Shown in pieces: positions 9,851-19,296 of a stretch of DNA of 64,000 nt (position 1 is the first letter of the stretch; each line of letters opens with the position of its first letter). This stretch comes from Gordonia shandongensis DSM 45094 (lineage in GTDB: Bacteria > Actinomycetota > Actinomycetes > Mycobacteriales > Mycobacteriaceae). Position numbers and translations under genes: made by a program. Where the stretch lies: assembly GCF_000423025.1 (NCBI RefSeq), contig NZ_AUHE01000003.1, positions 240,005 to 304,004 on the forward strand, given 5' to 3'. The notes beneath the pieces are model-generated. The model searched no databases. It was not told the origin of the DNA and was given only the letters and a program-made list of their open reading frames with translations.

Positions 9851-10201
9851 ATGTTGTTCCGCATCGACCCCGTCGGCGACGCACCGATCTTCCAACAGAT
9901 CGCCGACAACGTCCGCATCGAGGCCGCCGCCGGCCGGATGCGCCCGGGACATCGACTGCCGGCGGCACGCGAGGTCGCGGCCGCCCTGGAGGTCAACGTC
10001 CACACCGTCCTGCGGGCCTACCAGGAACTCCGCGACGAGGGCCTGGTGGAGCTCCGCCGCGGCCGCGGCGCCGTCCTCACCGATGCGGCCCTCGCCCTCA
10101 CCTCGGTCCACGACGACGTCCGCGCGCTCGCCGCGAAGGCCACCGCCGCCGGACTGTCCCACCAGACCCTGACCGCACTGATCCAGGAGGCCCTCCGATG
10201 A
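9851..10201 (+). CDS. YtrA-subfamily GntR transcriptional regulator
   Basis: 116 residues: an N-terminal winged helix of GntR type (PIFQQIADNVRIEAAAGRMRPGHRLPAAREVAAALEVNVHTVLRAYQEL) plus a short C-terminal helical dimerisation tail of about 45 residues. That size is diagnostic for the YtrA subfamily. Such genes usually sit first in an operon with membrane or ABC-transport proteins. Here the stop overlaps the next gene by four bases (ATGA). A perfect palindrome over the promoter suggests autoregulation. The pair lies between gltX and the FAH gene, which are adjacent in M. tuberculosis, so it is an insertion relative to that order. Confidence 0.88.
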   Translation: MLFRIDPVGDAPIFQQIADNVRIEAAAGRMRPGHRLPAAREVAAALEVNVHTVLRAYQELRDEGLVELRRGRGAVLTDAALALTSVHDDVRALAAKATAAGLSHQTLTALIQEALR

Positions 10202-11190
10202 GTCGTTCCCCCCGCACTCCCGCCCCGCGCAGTTCCGCGGGTTTCATCCTCGTCGGCGCGGGCATCCCGCTCGTCGCGGTCGCCGTCGCCGCCGTCGTCC
10301 AGGGGCTCGCGTGGCCCGACCTGCCCGACCGGATCGCCGTGCACTGGAGCGCGGACGGCGACCCCGCCGGGTGGGGATCGCCGTGGACTCTGCTGGCGAT
10401 CACCGTCGGCGTCGGCCTGGGGCTGCCCGCGCTCCTCGTCGCGCCGAACATCCGTCCGTTGCGTCAGGGTTCGGCCGGCTCGTCGTTCGCCTATCTGGCC
10501 GCGGTGTCCGCGGCGACCGCTGTCGGTGTGAGCACGATCCTGACCTGGACGGTCCTCGAGCAGACGCGGGACGACGCGGTACGACCGGGCCTCATCTCGC
10601 TGGTCGGGGTCGCCGCGGCCGTGGGCGTCGGGCTGGCGGCGTGGTTGCTGCTGCCGCGCGACACACCGCCGCCGACCCGGTCGGCGACGCCGATCACGAC
10701 ATCGGGTCGCGAACGACTCCTGTGGATCAGCACCGAGACGATCGGCCCTGCGATCGGCTTGCTCGTCGTGGCGATCGCCGTGGTCACCCTTGTCGTCGTG
10801 ACGACGGCGGGACTGCACGGCGACTCCGCGTCGGCCCTGCTCGTTCCGTTGATCGTGCTCGCGGCGACGGCGTTGACCGTCGCATCGACGATGGCCTTCC
10901 ATGTCCGGATCGACCAGTCCGGCTTGACCGTGCGGTCGCTGATCGGACTGCCCCGCTTTCGGATCGCGGCGGCCGACGTCGCCGAGGTCGCGACGACCGA
11001 TGTGTCGCCCCTCCGCCAGTTCGGCGGATGGGGGATCCGGTTCCGTCCGGGCGCCCTCGGCGTGGTGCTGCGTTCCGGCCCCGCCCTGACGGTCACCAAG
11101 TCGGGCGGCCGAACATTCGTGGTCACGATGCGTGACGCGCAGACCGCGGCCTCCGTGCTCGCCGCCGTCGCCGACGTGTCGGCGCGCTAG
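10198..11190 (+). CDS. Membrane protein with DUF1648-type domain, partner of the GntR regulator
   Basis: 330 residues. I count about six hydrophobic segments: near residues 15-38, 60-80, 98-118, 133-152, 183-205 and 210-228. Between the first two lies LPDRIAVHWSADGDPAGWGSP, the hallmark of DUF1648 proteins (SdpI-like region). The C-terminal 100 residues are soluble and PH-like (VRIDQSGLTVRSLIGLPRFRI ... GGWGIRFRPGALGVVLRSG). Start overlaps the regulator stop, so expression is coupled. Function unknown; SdpI-family members give immunity to a peptide toxin in Bacillus, but no toxin gene is visible here. Confidence 0.75.
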   Translation: MSRSPRTPAPRSSAGFILVGAGIPLVAVAVAAVVQGLAWPDLPDRIAVHWSADGDPAGWGSPWTLLAITVGVGLGLPALLVAPNIRPLRQGSAGSSFAYLAAVSAATAVGVSTILTWTVLEQTRDDAVRPGLISLVGVAAAVGVGLAAWLLLPRDTPPPTRSATPITTSGRERLLWISTETIGPAIGLLVVAIAVVTLVVVTTAGLHGDSASALLVPLIVLAATALTVASTMAFHVRIDQSGLTVRSLIGLPRFRIAAADVAEVATTDVSPLRQFGGWGIRFRPGALGVVLRSGPALTVTKSGGRTFVVTMRDAQTAASVLAAVADVSAR

Positions 11191-11235
11191 TCACCGTCGC
11201 CGACGCGCGGTGACTTCAGTCGGCGGTCGGGTGCG

Positions 11236-12006
11236 TCACTTGTCGATGACCGGGTTGGCGAGCGTCCCGATTCCGTCGACGGTCACCGAGACCGTCTGGC
11301 CTGCGACCATGGGGCCGACGCCTTCCGGGGTGCCGGTGAGGATCACGTCGCCGGGCAGCAGTGTCATCACCCGCGACACCCATTCGATGATCTCGCCGAC
11401 GCTGTGCAGCATGAGGGAGGTCCGGCTCGACTGTTTGACCTCTCCGTCGAGTTCGGTGCGCACCGCGATGTCGGCGGCGTCGAGGTCGGTGACGATCCAG
11501 GGTCCGAGTGGGCAGAAGGTGTCGTAGCCTTTGCCTCGTGTCCACTGACCGTCGTATTTCTGCTGGTCACGCGCGGTCACGTCGTTGGCCACGGTGTAGC
11601 CGAGGATCACGTCGGCGGCTTTGGCGGCGGGCACGTCTTTGCAGGGTCGGCCGATGACGACGGCCAGTTCGCCCTCGTAGTCGACTCGCTCGGACGACGG
11701 CGGGCGGACGATGGGCGCGCCGGGGCCGACGATCGAGGTGTTGGGTTTCATGAAGATCACCGGGTCGGCGGGCGCCTCGCCGCCCATCTCGGCGGCGTGC
11801 GCGGCGTAGTTCTTGCCGATCGCGATGATCTTGGTGGCGAGGATCGGGGCCAGGATCCGGGTGTCGGCGAGCTTCCAGGACCGGCCGGTGAACGTCGGTT
11901 CCCCGAAGGGGTGCTCGGCGATCTCGCGGGCGGTCTCCTCCCCCGGAGCACCTTCGACGGCGACGAATGCGACACCGTCCGGACTGGCTACGCGACCCAA
12001 TTTCAT
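11236..12006 (-). CDS. Fumarylacetoacetate hydrolase family protein (Rv2993c-like)
   Basis: 256 residues from the ATG at 12006 (MKLGRVASPDG), which has a -10 element seven bases upstream. FAH-fold enzymes hydrolyse or decarboxylate acylpyruvate-type compounds using a metal held by acidic residues. Here YEGELAVVIG supplies the E-x-E and GYTVANDVTARD the Asp. IGKNYAAHAAEMGG and PVIFMKPNTSIVGPG match the substrate pocket region, and GDVILTGTPEGVGPM is the C-terminal signature. Likely 2-hydroxyhepta-2,4-diene-1,7-dioate isomerase-like, or an oxaloacetate or acylpyruvate hydrolase; the substrate cannot be fixed. Divergent from an MFS transporter. Confidence 0.87.
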   Translation of the reverse strand: MKLGRVASPDGVAFVAVEGAPGEETAREIAEHPFGEPTFTGRSWKLADTRILAPILATKIIAIGKNYAAHAAEMGGEAPADPVIFMKPNTSIVGPGAPIVRPPSSERVDYEGELAVVIGRPCKDVPAAKAADVILGYTVANDVTARDQQKYDGQWTRGKGYDTFCPLGPWIVTDLDAADIAVRTELDGEVKQSSRTSLMLHSVGEIIEWVSRVMTLLPGDVILTGTPEGVGPMVAGQTVSVTVDGIGTLANPVIDK

Positions 12007-12088
12007 GACCGCCAGGCTATCGCATACCCCATCGAGTTCTATACTCTGGAACAGAAATATCATTAGGTGGGATTTCGGGAGGAGCGTG
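12007..12088. promoter_or_regulatory. Divergent promoter region, FAH gene and MFS gene
   Basis: On the minus strand TAGCCT (12014-12019) ends seven bases before the FAH ATG, predicting a leaderless transcript. On the plus strand TATACT (12040-12045) is a good -10 for the MFS gene, which also has GGGAGGAG before its ATG. An imperfect dyad GTTC-N9-GAAC (12036-12052) overlaps the plus -10 and may be an operator. Confidence 0.5.
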
Positions 12089-13342
12089 ATGGGGCCGGCC
12101 CGATGGCGGATGAGCGCTCACGACCCGACGACTGCGCAACGGTGGGCGATGCTCGTGTGCTCGCTGGTCGCCGCCATGACCACCACCTGCGCCACCGCCG
12201 GAGTGGCCTACGTGATCCCGGCACTGCACGAGCAGCAGGGCGTCTCGCTGACCGCGGCCGCCGCGCTCGCCGCCATCCCCACCATCGGCCTCACCCTCAC
12301 CATCGTCGCCTGGGGTGCGGCGCTCGACCGCTTCGGCGAGCGCCGGATCCTCCTCGTGTCGCTCGGCATCACCCTGTTCGGGACCCTCATGGCGCTCACC
12401 GCGGCCCTCACCGACGCCGGTTTCACCGCACTGGCCGCCGGTCTGCTGATCGGCGGGCTCGGCTCCGGTGCCGCGAACGGCGCGAGCGGACGCATCGTGG
12501 TCGGCTGGTTCCCCGCACGGCAACGCGGCACGGCGATGGGGATCCGGCAGATGGCCCAGCCGCTCGGCGTGGCCCTCTGCGCGCTGACCATGCCCGCGCT
12601 CGCCGCCGGCCCCGGCCTCGCGGCCGCCTTCGCCGTCCCACCGATCGTCACGGCGGTCGGACTCGTCGCCGTGCTCGCCGGCATCGTCGACCCGCCGCTG
12701 ACCGCGGCGGCGCACGCGGCAGCCGCCAACCCCTACCGGGGCGCGACGTTCCTGCAGCGCGTGCACGCCGTCAGCCTGCTCCTGGTGATCCCCCAGTCGA
12801 TGCTGTGGACGTTCGTCCCCACCTGGCTGATCGTCGGTCACGACTGGTCGCCGTTCGCCGCGGGTGTCCTGGTGACCTGCACTCAGATCGTCGGTGCCGT
12901 CGGACGCATCGCCGCGGGTCGCATCTCCGACGTGTGGGGTTCGCGGATGCGGCCGATCCGCGCCATCGCCGTCGCGGCGACCGCGACCACCGCCGGTCTG
13001 GCACTCGCCGATCAGCTCGACTCCCCGCTGGCCGCCGCCGTGATGGTCGTCGCGTCGATCAGCGCCGTCGCCGACAACGGCCTCGCCTTCACGGCGATCG
13101 CCGAATTCGCCGGCCCGTCCTGGAGCGGCCGCGCCCTCGGCGTCCAGAACACCGCACAGTACGTGACGACGGCCGCCGCCACCCCCGTACTGGGCGCGGT
13201 GATCGAGTTCGGCGGCTACCCGGCCGCGTTCGCGGTGGGCGCCGTCGCACCGCTGCTCGCGATCCCGCTGGTGCCGGCCGACCCGCCCCGTCGCCGAGTC
13301 GAGACGCCGGTCGACGAGAGCGGTCCGCGACCGGCGCGTTGA
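12089..13342 (+). CDS. Major facilitator superfamily transporter (Rv2994-like)
   Basis: 417 residues from the ATG at 12089, which has GGGAGGAG upstream; in-frame codons further upstream overlap the divergent gene and were not used. Twelve hydrophobic segments are expected. Clear ones include MLVCSLVAAMTTTCATAGVAY, LAAIPTIGLTLTIVAWGAAL and the motif-A loop DRFGERRILLVSLG after TM2. A second motif-A-like loop, GRIAAGRISDVWGSRMRPIR, begins the C-terminal half. ARQRGTAMGIRQMAQPLG after TM5 is typical of drug and organic-acid MFS members. Substrate unknown. The gene order matches Rv2993c-Rv2994. Confidence 0.85.
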   Translation: MGPARWRMSAHDPTTAQRWAMLVCSLVAAMTTTCATAGVAYVIPALHEQQGVSLTAAAALAAIPTIGLTLTIVAWGAALDRFGERRILLVSLGITLFGTLMALTAALTDAGFTALAAGLLIGGLGSGAANGASGRIVVGWFPARQRGTAMGIRQMAQPLGVALCALTMPALAAGPGLAAAFAVPPIVTAVGLVAVLAGIVDPPLTAAAHAAAANPYRGATFLQRVHAVSLLLVIPQSMLWTFVPTWLIVGHDWSPFAAGVLVTCTQIVGAVGRIAAGRISDVWGSRMRPIRAIAVAATATTAGLALADQLDSPLAAAVMVVASISAVADNGLAFTAIAEFAGPSWSGRALGVQNTAQYVTTAAATPVLGAVIEFGGYPAAFAVGAVAPLLAIPLVPADPPRRRVETPVDESGPRPAR

Positions 13343-13389
13343 GCACGCCGCCCCCGCGCCGCGGCGGACCTGCCACGATCAGGCACCCG

Positions 13390-14415
13390 TCACACCAGCG
13401 ACAGGATCTCCTCGCCCACCTCGGTGGTGGAACCGCGGGTCTCACCGCGCTGCGCGACCGAAGCGGCGACCGCCTTCTCCACGCGCGCGGCGCCCTCCTC
13501 GTCACCGAGGTGACGCAGCAGCAGGCTCACCGACAGGATCGCGGCGGTCGGGTCGGCGATGTTCTGGCCGGCGATGTCCGGCGCACTCCCGTGGACGGGT
13601 TCGAACATCGACGGGTTGGCGCGAGTGGCGTCGATGTTGCCCGACGCCGCCAGCCCGATCCCGCCGGAGACCGCGGCCGCCAGGTCGGTGATGATGTCGC
13701 CGAACAGGTTGTCGGTGACGATCACGTCGAACCGACCCGGGTCGGTGACCAGATAGATGGTGGCAGCGTCCACATGAATGTAGTCGGTGGCCACGTCCGG
13801 GAACTCCGCGCCGATCTCCTCGACCGCACGGGTCCACATCCCACCGGCGAAGCTGAGCACGTTGTTCTTGTGCACCAGCGTCAACTTCTTGCGGCGCGCC
13901 CGAGCACGCGCGAACGCATCGCGGATCACCCGCTCGATGCCGAACCGGGTGTTGACGCTCACCTCGGTCGCGACCTCGTTCGGCGTGCCGACTCGGATGG
14001 CTCCGCCGTTGCCGGTGTACGGCCCCTCGGTGCCCTCGCGCACCACGACGAAGTCGATGTCGGGTCGACCGGCGAGCGGTGACTCGACCCCGTCGAACAG
14101 GATCGACGGGCGCAGGTTCACGTGGTGATCGAGGATGAAGCGCATCTTCAGCAGAAAACCGCGCTCCAGGGTGCCCGACGGAACCGACGGGTCGCCGATC
14201 GCGCCGAGGAGGATCGCGTCGTGCTCGCGCAGCGATGCGACGTCGGCGTCGGTCAGCAGATCGCCGGTGCTGTGGTAGCGGCGGGCACCGAAGTCGTACT
14301 CGGTGGTCTCGACGTCCGGGTGCAGTTTGCGCAGCACGCGGAGCGCCTGCTCGACCACCTCGGGGCCGATTCCGTCGCCGGGGATGACGGCGAGCTTCAT
14401 GGGCTGATCGGTCAT
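13390..14415 (-). CDS. leuB: 3-isopropylmalate dehydrogenase
   Basis: 341 residues. It oxidises and decarboxylates 3-isopropylmalate to 2-ketoisocaproate with NAD. Signature elements are [16 protein letters not shown], the substrate region [21 protein letters not shown], the metal-binding [29 protein letters not shown] and [19 protein letters not shown] near the C-terminus. Its ATG overlaps the serA stop by four bases (ATGA), so serA and leuB are co-translated. A second ATG six codons in is possible. Convergent with the MFS gene. Confidence 0.97.
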   Translation of the reverse strand: MTDQPMKLAVIPGDGIGPEVVEQALRVLRKLHPDVETTEYDFGARRYHSTGDLLTDADVASLREHDAILLGAIGDPSVPSGTLERGFLLKMRFILDHHVNLRPSILFDGVESPLAGRPDIDFVVVREGTEGPYTGNGGAIRVGTPNEVATEVSVNTRFGIERVIRDAFARARARRKKLTLVHKNNVLSFAGGMWTRAVEEIGAEFPDVATDYIHVDAATIYLVTDPGRFDVIVTDNLFGDIITDLAAAVSGGIGLAASGNIDATRANPSMFEPVHGSAPDIAGQNIADPTAAILSVSLLLRHLGDEEGAARVEKAVAASVAQRGETRGSTTEVGEEILSLV

Positions 14416-16007
14416 GACAGATCCACCTGCTTGATCAGGGTGGCGTTCACGGCCTCGCCGATGGAGCCGACCAGGGCGTCGTCGATCTCACGGTCGAGGC
14501 GCAGGATCATGGTGGCGCCCTCGCCCTCCACGTCCTGGGCGAGCGCGGCGGCGACGATGTCGACGCCGGACTCGCCGAGGAGCGTGCCGATCTTGCCGAG
14601 GGATCCCGGCTGGTCGGCGTAGCTGACGAGGAGGTTGCGGCCCTCGGCCCGGAGGTCGAAGTTGCGGCCGTTGATGTTCACGATCTTCTCGACCGCCGTC
14701 GGACCGGTGAGGCTGCCGGCCACGTTCACCACGGCGCCGTCGGCGAACACGGCCCGGACGTCGACCTGGCTCCGGTGGTTGGGGCTCTCGGTCTCGGTGA
14801 CGACCTCGTGGGTCACGCCCCGCTCGGAGGCCACCGTCGGGGCGTTGACGAAGGTGATCGGTTCGTCGACGACCGCCGAGAACAGTCCCCGCAGTGCGGA
14901 GAGGCCGAGGACGTCGACGGGGCTCGCCGACAGTTCGCCGCGCACCTCGACGGTGAGGTTGGTCGGCATCGCGCCGGCGACGACGCCGGCGAGGACGCCC
15001 AGCTTGCGGGTGAGCTCGAGCCACGGGGCGACGAGCTCGTCGACGGGGCCGCCGCTGACGTTGACGGCGTCCGGAACGAAGTCGCCGGCGAGGGCGAGCT
15101 TCACGCTGGCCGCGACGTCGGTGCCCGCCCGGTCCTGCGCCTCGGCCGTCGAGGCGCCGAGGTGCGGTGTGACGACCACCTGGTCGAGTTCGAAGAGCGG
15201 CGAGTCGGTGCACGGCTCGGAGTCGAAGACGTCGAGGCCCGCTCCGCGGACGCGGCCCGCGGTGATCGCGTCGGCCAGCGCCTGCTCGTCGATCAGTCCG
15301 CCGCGCGCGGCGTTGACGATGATGACGCCGTCCTTGACCTTGGTGAGCTGCTCGGCGCCGATCAGACCGGCCGTCTCCTTGGTCTTGGGGAGGTGGATGG
15401 TGATGAAGTCGGCGCGCTCCAGCAGTTCGTCGAGATCGACCAGTTCGATGCCGAGCTGGGCCGCTCGGGCCGCCGAGGCGTAGGGGTCGTAGGCCACCAC
15501 GCGGGTCTCGAACGCCGACAGCCGCTGCGCGACGAGCTGGCCGATGCGTCCCATGCCGATGACGCCGACCGTCTTGTCGAACAGTTCCACACCGGAGAAC
15601 GACGACCGCTTCCAGGTGTGCTCCTTGAGCGTCGCGTCGGCCGCCGGGACCTGGCGCGCGGTCGACATCAGGAGGGCGATCGCGTGCTCGGCCGCCGAGT
15701 GGATGTTGGACGTCGGGGCGTTGACCACCATGACGCCGCGTTCGGTCGCGGCGGGCACGTCGACGTTGTCGAGGCCGACGCCGGCACGGGCGATGATGGT
15801 GAGGTTCTTGCCCGCGTCCAGGACCTCGGCGTCGACGGTGGTGGCCGAACGGACCAGCAGGGCGTCGGCGTCGACGACGGCCTCGAGGAGCTTCGGACGA
15901 TCGGGGCCGTCGACCCAGCGGACCTCGACGTCGGACCCGAGGGCCTCCACCGTCGAAGGTGCGAGTTTGTCAGCGATGAGGACGACTGGACGGCCGCTTT
16001 CGGTCAC
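14412..16007 (-). CDS. serA: D-3-phosphoglycerate dehydrogenase, long form with ASB and ACT domains
   Basis: 531 residues from a GTG at 16007. That start gives [23 protein letters not shown], which aligns with mycobacterial SerA1; GGAGAG lies just upstream, and an ATG 15 codons earlier lacks support. First enzyme of the phosphorylated serine pathway. The Rossmann motif is GMGRIG near residue 155; VNAARGGL, the Glu in LDVFDSEPC and VTPHLGAST supply the Arg-Glu-His catalytic set. Residues about 320-450 are the intervening (ASB) domain and the last 75 residues an ACT domain, the site of serine feedback in M. tuberculosis. serB in this window completes the pathway end. Confidence 0.96.
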   Translation of the reverse strand: MTESGRPVVLIADKLAPSTVEALGSDVEVRWVDGPDRPKLLEAVVDADALLVRSATTVDAEVLDAGKNLTIIARAGVGLDNVDVPAATERGVMVVNAPTSNIHSAAEHAIALLMSTARQVPAADATLKEHTWKRSSFSGVELFDKTVGVIGMGRIGQLVAQRLSAFETRVVAYDPYASAARAAQLGIELVDLDELLERADFITIHLPKTKETAGLIGAEQLTKVKDGVIIVNAARGGLIDEQALADAITAGRVRGAGLDVFDSEPCTDSPLFELDQVVVTPHLGASTAEAQDRAGTDVAASVKLALAGDFVPDAVNVSGGPVDELVAPWLELTRKLGVLAGVVAGAMPTNLTVEVRGELSASPVDVLGLSALRGLFSAVVDEPITFVNAPTVASERGVTHEVVTETESPNHRSQVDVRAVFADGAVVNVAGSLTGPTAVEKIVNINGRNFDLRAEGRNLLVSYADQPGSLGKIGTLLGESGVDIVAAALAQDVEGEGATMILRLDREIDDALVGSIGEAVNATLIKQVDLS

Positions 16008-16284
16008 TACACTCTCCAGGATTCTTGTCGGCGATGGACACCCGTGCGGCACCCAAGACTTGCTCGTTCACTGTAGGCGGGACACGGCCGACGGCCTCAT
16101 CCGCCCTCCGCGGAATGTGGCACTCGACACGCGCGACGGGTACGTTCTAAGGGTCGTCTCGATTCCATCACAACTTGATCAGGACGTGAGGTGGACAGTG
16201 GGGGTTGTCCGAGGACGCACTTAGAGTAGGCCTGTCCGGTGCAGATCGCGCGGGCCGAGGACGAAGTACTGAGCGGAGAAGCCC

Positions 16285-16950
16285 ATGAAGAAGCTGACGG
16301 TGATGCTCGCGGTCGTGGCCGCGGGGCTCCTGTCACTGGTCGGAGTTCCACACGCGGAGGCGGCGGCACCCGTGCCGCTGGGCGGCGGATCGTCGATCCT
16401 CGTCTCCAAGGGCGGAAACACCGCCTCGGCCTGCACCGTCACGGCCGTCGGCCGCCCCACGGCCGGTAAGCACAAGGGCGAGCTGATCGCCCTCACCGCC
16501 GGTCACTGCGGAAAGCCCGGCCAGCGCGTGTTCTCCGAGAACTTCACCAGCCGCGGCCAGATCGGCACCATCGCGTACACCGCGGCCGACATCGACATGG
16601 CCGTCATCAAGCTCGGATCCAATGTGCGCCCGGTCCGCACCGTGCGCGGCGTGACCATTCGCGGCATCAGCAAGCGTCCGGTGAACTTTCCGACGGTCCT
16701 GTGCAAGTCGGGCCGCACCACCGGCAACACCTGCGGTGTCACCTGGTTCTCCGACAAGCAGACGCACTTCAGCCAGATGTGCGTGATCGAAGGCGACTCG
16801 GGCAGCCCGGTCGTCGTCGGCGACCGCCTCGTCGGCATGGTGAACGCCTACTACTTCGTCTCCTGCCTCGGCCCGGAGACCGGCACCAACATCTCGACGA
16901 TCCTCAAGCGACTCGACGCGAAGGGCTACGGCAACTTCAAGGTCGCCTGA
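16285..16950 (+). CDS. Secreted chymotrypsin-fold serine protease
   Basis: 221 residues. A signal peptide (KK, hydrophobic core to residue 20, AEAA cleavage site near 26) precedes a compact S1-type domain. The catalytic triad reads His74 in LTAGHC, Asp104 in DIDMAV and Ser172 in GDSGSP. Six cysteines (50, 75, 140, 150, 166, 194) are placed to make three disulfides. There is almost no propeptide, unlike streptogrisins of Streptomyces. GGAGAA lies upstream of the ATG and a strong hairpin follows. No counterpart sits at this place in the M. tuberculosis order as I recall it, so it is an accessory gene. Specificity and target unknown. Confidence 0.9.
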   Translation: MKKLTVMLAVVAAGLLSLVGVPHAEAAAPVPLGGGSSILVSKGGNTASACTVTAVGRPTAGKHKGELIALTAGHCGKPGQRVFSENFTSRGQIGTIAYTAADIDMAVIKLGSNVRPVRTVRGVTIRGISKRPVNFPTVLCKSGRTTGNTCGVTWFSDKQTHFSQMCVIEGDSGSPVVVGDRLVGMVNAYYFVSCLGPETGTNISTILKRLDAKGYGNFKVA

Positions 16951-16979
16951 TCCGCGGGATCATCGCGAACAGCAGAATG

Positions 16980-17020
16980 CGAAGGCGGGCGGACCGAGAT
17001 GATCGGTCCGCCCGCCTTCG
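16980..17020. terminator. 18-bp perfect hairpin, bidirectional terminator
   Basis: CGAAGGCGGGCGGACCGA (16980-16997) pairs exactly with 17003-17020 around a five-base loop. It lies between the convergent protease and START-like genes. No T-run. Confidence 0.75.
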
Positions 17021-17045
17021 TCCTGTGATCGGTACCGTCCGGTGA

Positions 17046-17492
17046 TCAGGCCGCACCCTCGACGTTCGCGCGCAGTGCCGATTCGGTCTGGCGGACGGCC
17101 TGCCCGACCACGGGTTCGATGATGGCGGCCAACGCCCGGCCGGCCAGCCCGCCGGGCAGGGTGTAGTCGAAGTTCACGTCGAGCACCGTCTGCCCGTCGT
17201 CGCCGTCGGCGAACCGCCAGCCCGTGCTGACGTCGAATCCCGCGATCGAGGTGAGCACGATCCGCTCGTTCTCGACCCATTCGGTCACCTGAACCGTCGA
17301 CGACAGCGATTTCGGCCCGATCTTCATCACGGCGTCGTAGGTGGCGCCCAGACCCGATGTCTGCGACGGATCCCTGGCGACGAACGACGTGATTCCGAAC
17401 ATCCAGTCGGGGACGTTGGTGTGGTCGTCGACGTAGGCGAACACTTCGGCGCGCGGACGGCTGGACCGTGCCTGGTGCCGGACTGACGGCAT
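17046..17492 (-). CDS. SRPBCC (START-like) superfamily protein
   Basis: 148 residues from the ATG at 17492, selected because AGGAGGAG stands just upstream. The helix-grip fold is suggested by RPRAEVFAYVDDHTNVPDW at the N-terminus (typical of polyketide-cyclase/coenzyme Q-binding members), strands around QVTEWVENERIVLTSIAGFDVS and VNFDYTLPGGLAGRALAAIIEP, and a long C-terminal helix. Such proteins bind hydrophobic ligands. No catalytic residues can be assigned. Single gene, convergent with the protease, in the stretch between serA and ilvC where M. tuberculosis has other genes. Confidence 0.8.
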   Translation of the reverse strand: MPSVRHQARSSRPRAEVFAYVDDHTNVPDWMFGITSFVARDPSQTSGLGATYDAVMKIGPKSLSSTVQVTEWVENERIVLTSIAGFDVSTGWRFADGDDGQTVLDVNFDYTLPGGLAGRALAAIIEPVVGQAVRQTESALRANVEGAA

Positions 17493-17608
17493 GGCTCCTC
17501 CTGGAGACGATCGATCTGAAACGGTGGTGTCACAGACATGTGGGGACAACAATGCCATGCACCGATGGCACAGTCGTCGCGGACCCCGCACTCCGCGGGT
17601 ATCACGCA

Positions 17609-17649
17609 GACGACCCCGCACCCACCGCGGAGGCGGGTGCGGGGTCGTC
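17609..17649 (-). terminator. Terminator of ilvBNC
   Basis: GACGACCCCGCACCC (17609-17623) and GGGTGCGGGGTCGTC (17635-17649) form a perfect 15-bp stem with an 11-base loop. It begins 17 bases after the ilvC stop. Confidence 0.75.
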
Positions 17650-17666
17650 GCTGCAATCGTGCGGAG

Positions 17667-18692
<1,026 letters not shown>

Positions 18693-18733
18693 TCAGAAGA
18701 GTCCGGACACAGTCTCGTCCGTGTCGGTCGGTG

Positions 18734-18760
18734 TTGTCGTGTCTATCTTGTCGTGTCTAT
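18734..18760. repeat. 13-bp direct repeat in the ilvN-ilvC gap
   Basis: TTGTCGTGTCTAT occurs at 18734-18746 and again at 18748-18760. The 115-base gap is large for this tight operon, so the repeat may mark an ilvC promoter or a protein-binding site. No clear -10/-35 pair was found. Confidence 0.5.
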
Positions 18761-18795
18761 TGAACCGCGCCCGCGCCCGGGCGTGCACGGCCGGG

Positions 18796-19296
18796 TCAGC
18801 GATTGGCCGACATGCTCTTCGGTCCGCGGCCGAGGGTGACGCCGCCGGACTGAGCGATCTCGCGGATGCCGTACGGATCCAGCATCCGCAGCAACGCCTC
18901 CAGCTTGTCGGAGGTGCCGGTCGCCTCGACGGTCACCGACTCCGGTGAGACGTCGACGACCTTGGCGCGGAACAGGTTCACCACGTCGATGAGGTCGCTG
19001 CGGTTCCCCGCGTCGGCGCGGACCTTGATGAGGATCAGTTCGCGGGAGACCGAGTTCGCCGGCTCCTGCTCCACGATCTTGATCACGTTCACCAGCTTGT
19101 TGAGCTGCTTGGTGACCTGTTCGAGGGGGAAGTCCTCCACCGAGACCATGATGGTCATCCGGGAGATCCCCTTGTTCTCGGTCGGTCCGACGGCCAGCGA
19201 CTCGATGTTGAAGCCGCGGCGGGAGAACAGGCCCGAGACGCGGGCCAGGACGCCCGGCCGGTCTTCGACCAGGACGCTCAGGGTATGGGTGCTCAC
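18796..19296 (-). CDS. ilvN: Acetolactate synthase regulatory small subunit
   Basis: 166 residues from the GTG at 19296 ([20 protein letters not shown]). The GTG overlaps the ilvB stop by four bases (GTGA), so the two subunits are made together. The N-terminal 75 residues are an ACT domain that binds valine in homologues ([33 protein letters not shown]). The C-terminal half ([31 protein letters not shown]) is the second, ACT-like domain. It activates IlvB and imposes feedback inhibition. Confidence 0.96.
   Translation of the reverse strand: MSTHTLSVLVEDRPGVLARVSGLFSRRGFNIESLAVGPTENKGISRMTIMVSVEDFPLEQVTKQLNKLVNVIKIVEQEPANSVSRELILIKVRADAGNRSDLIDVVNLFRAKVVDVSPESVTVEATGTSDKLEALLRMLDPYGIREIAQSGGVTLGRGPKSMSANR

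Noticed and set aside
12067..14082. A 671-codon open frame on the plus strand overlapping the MFS gene and running antisense through leuB
   Set aside because: Arg/Pro/Asp-rich composition with no domain, produced by high GC in the third codon position of the real genes. The MFS and leuB frames carry clear motifs.
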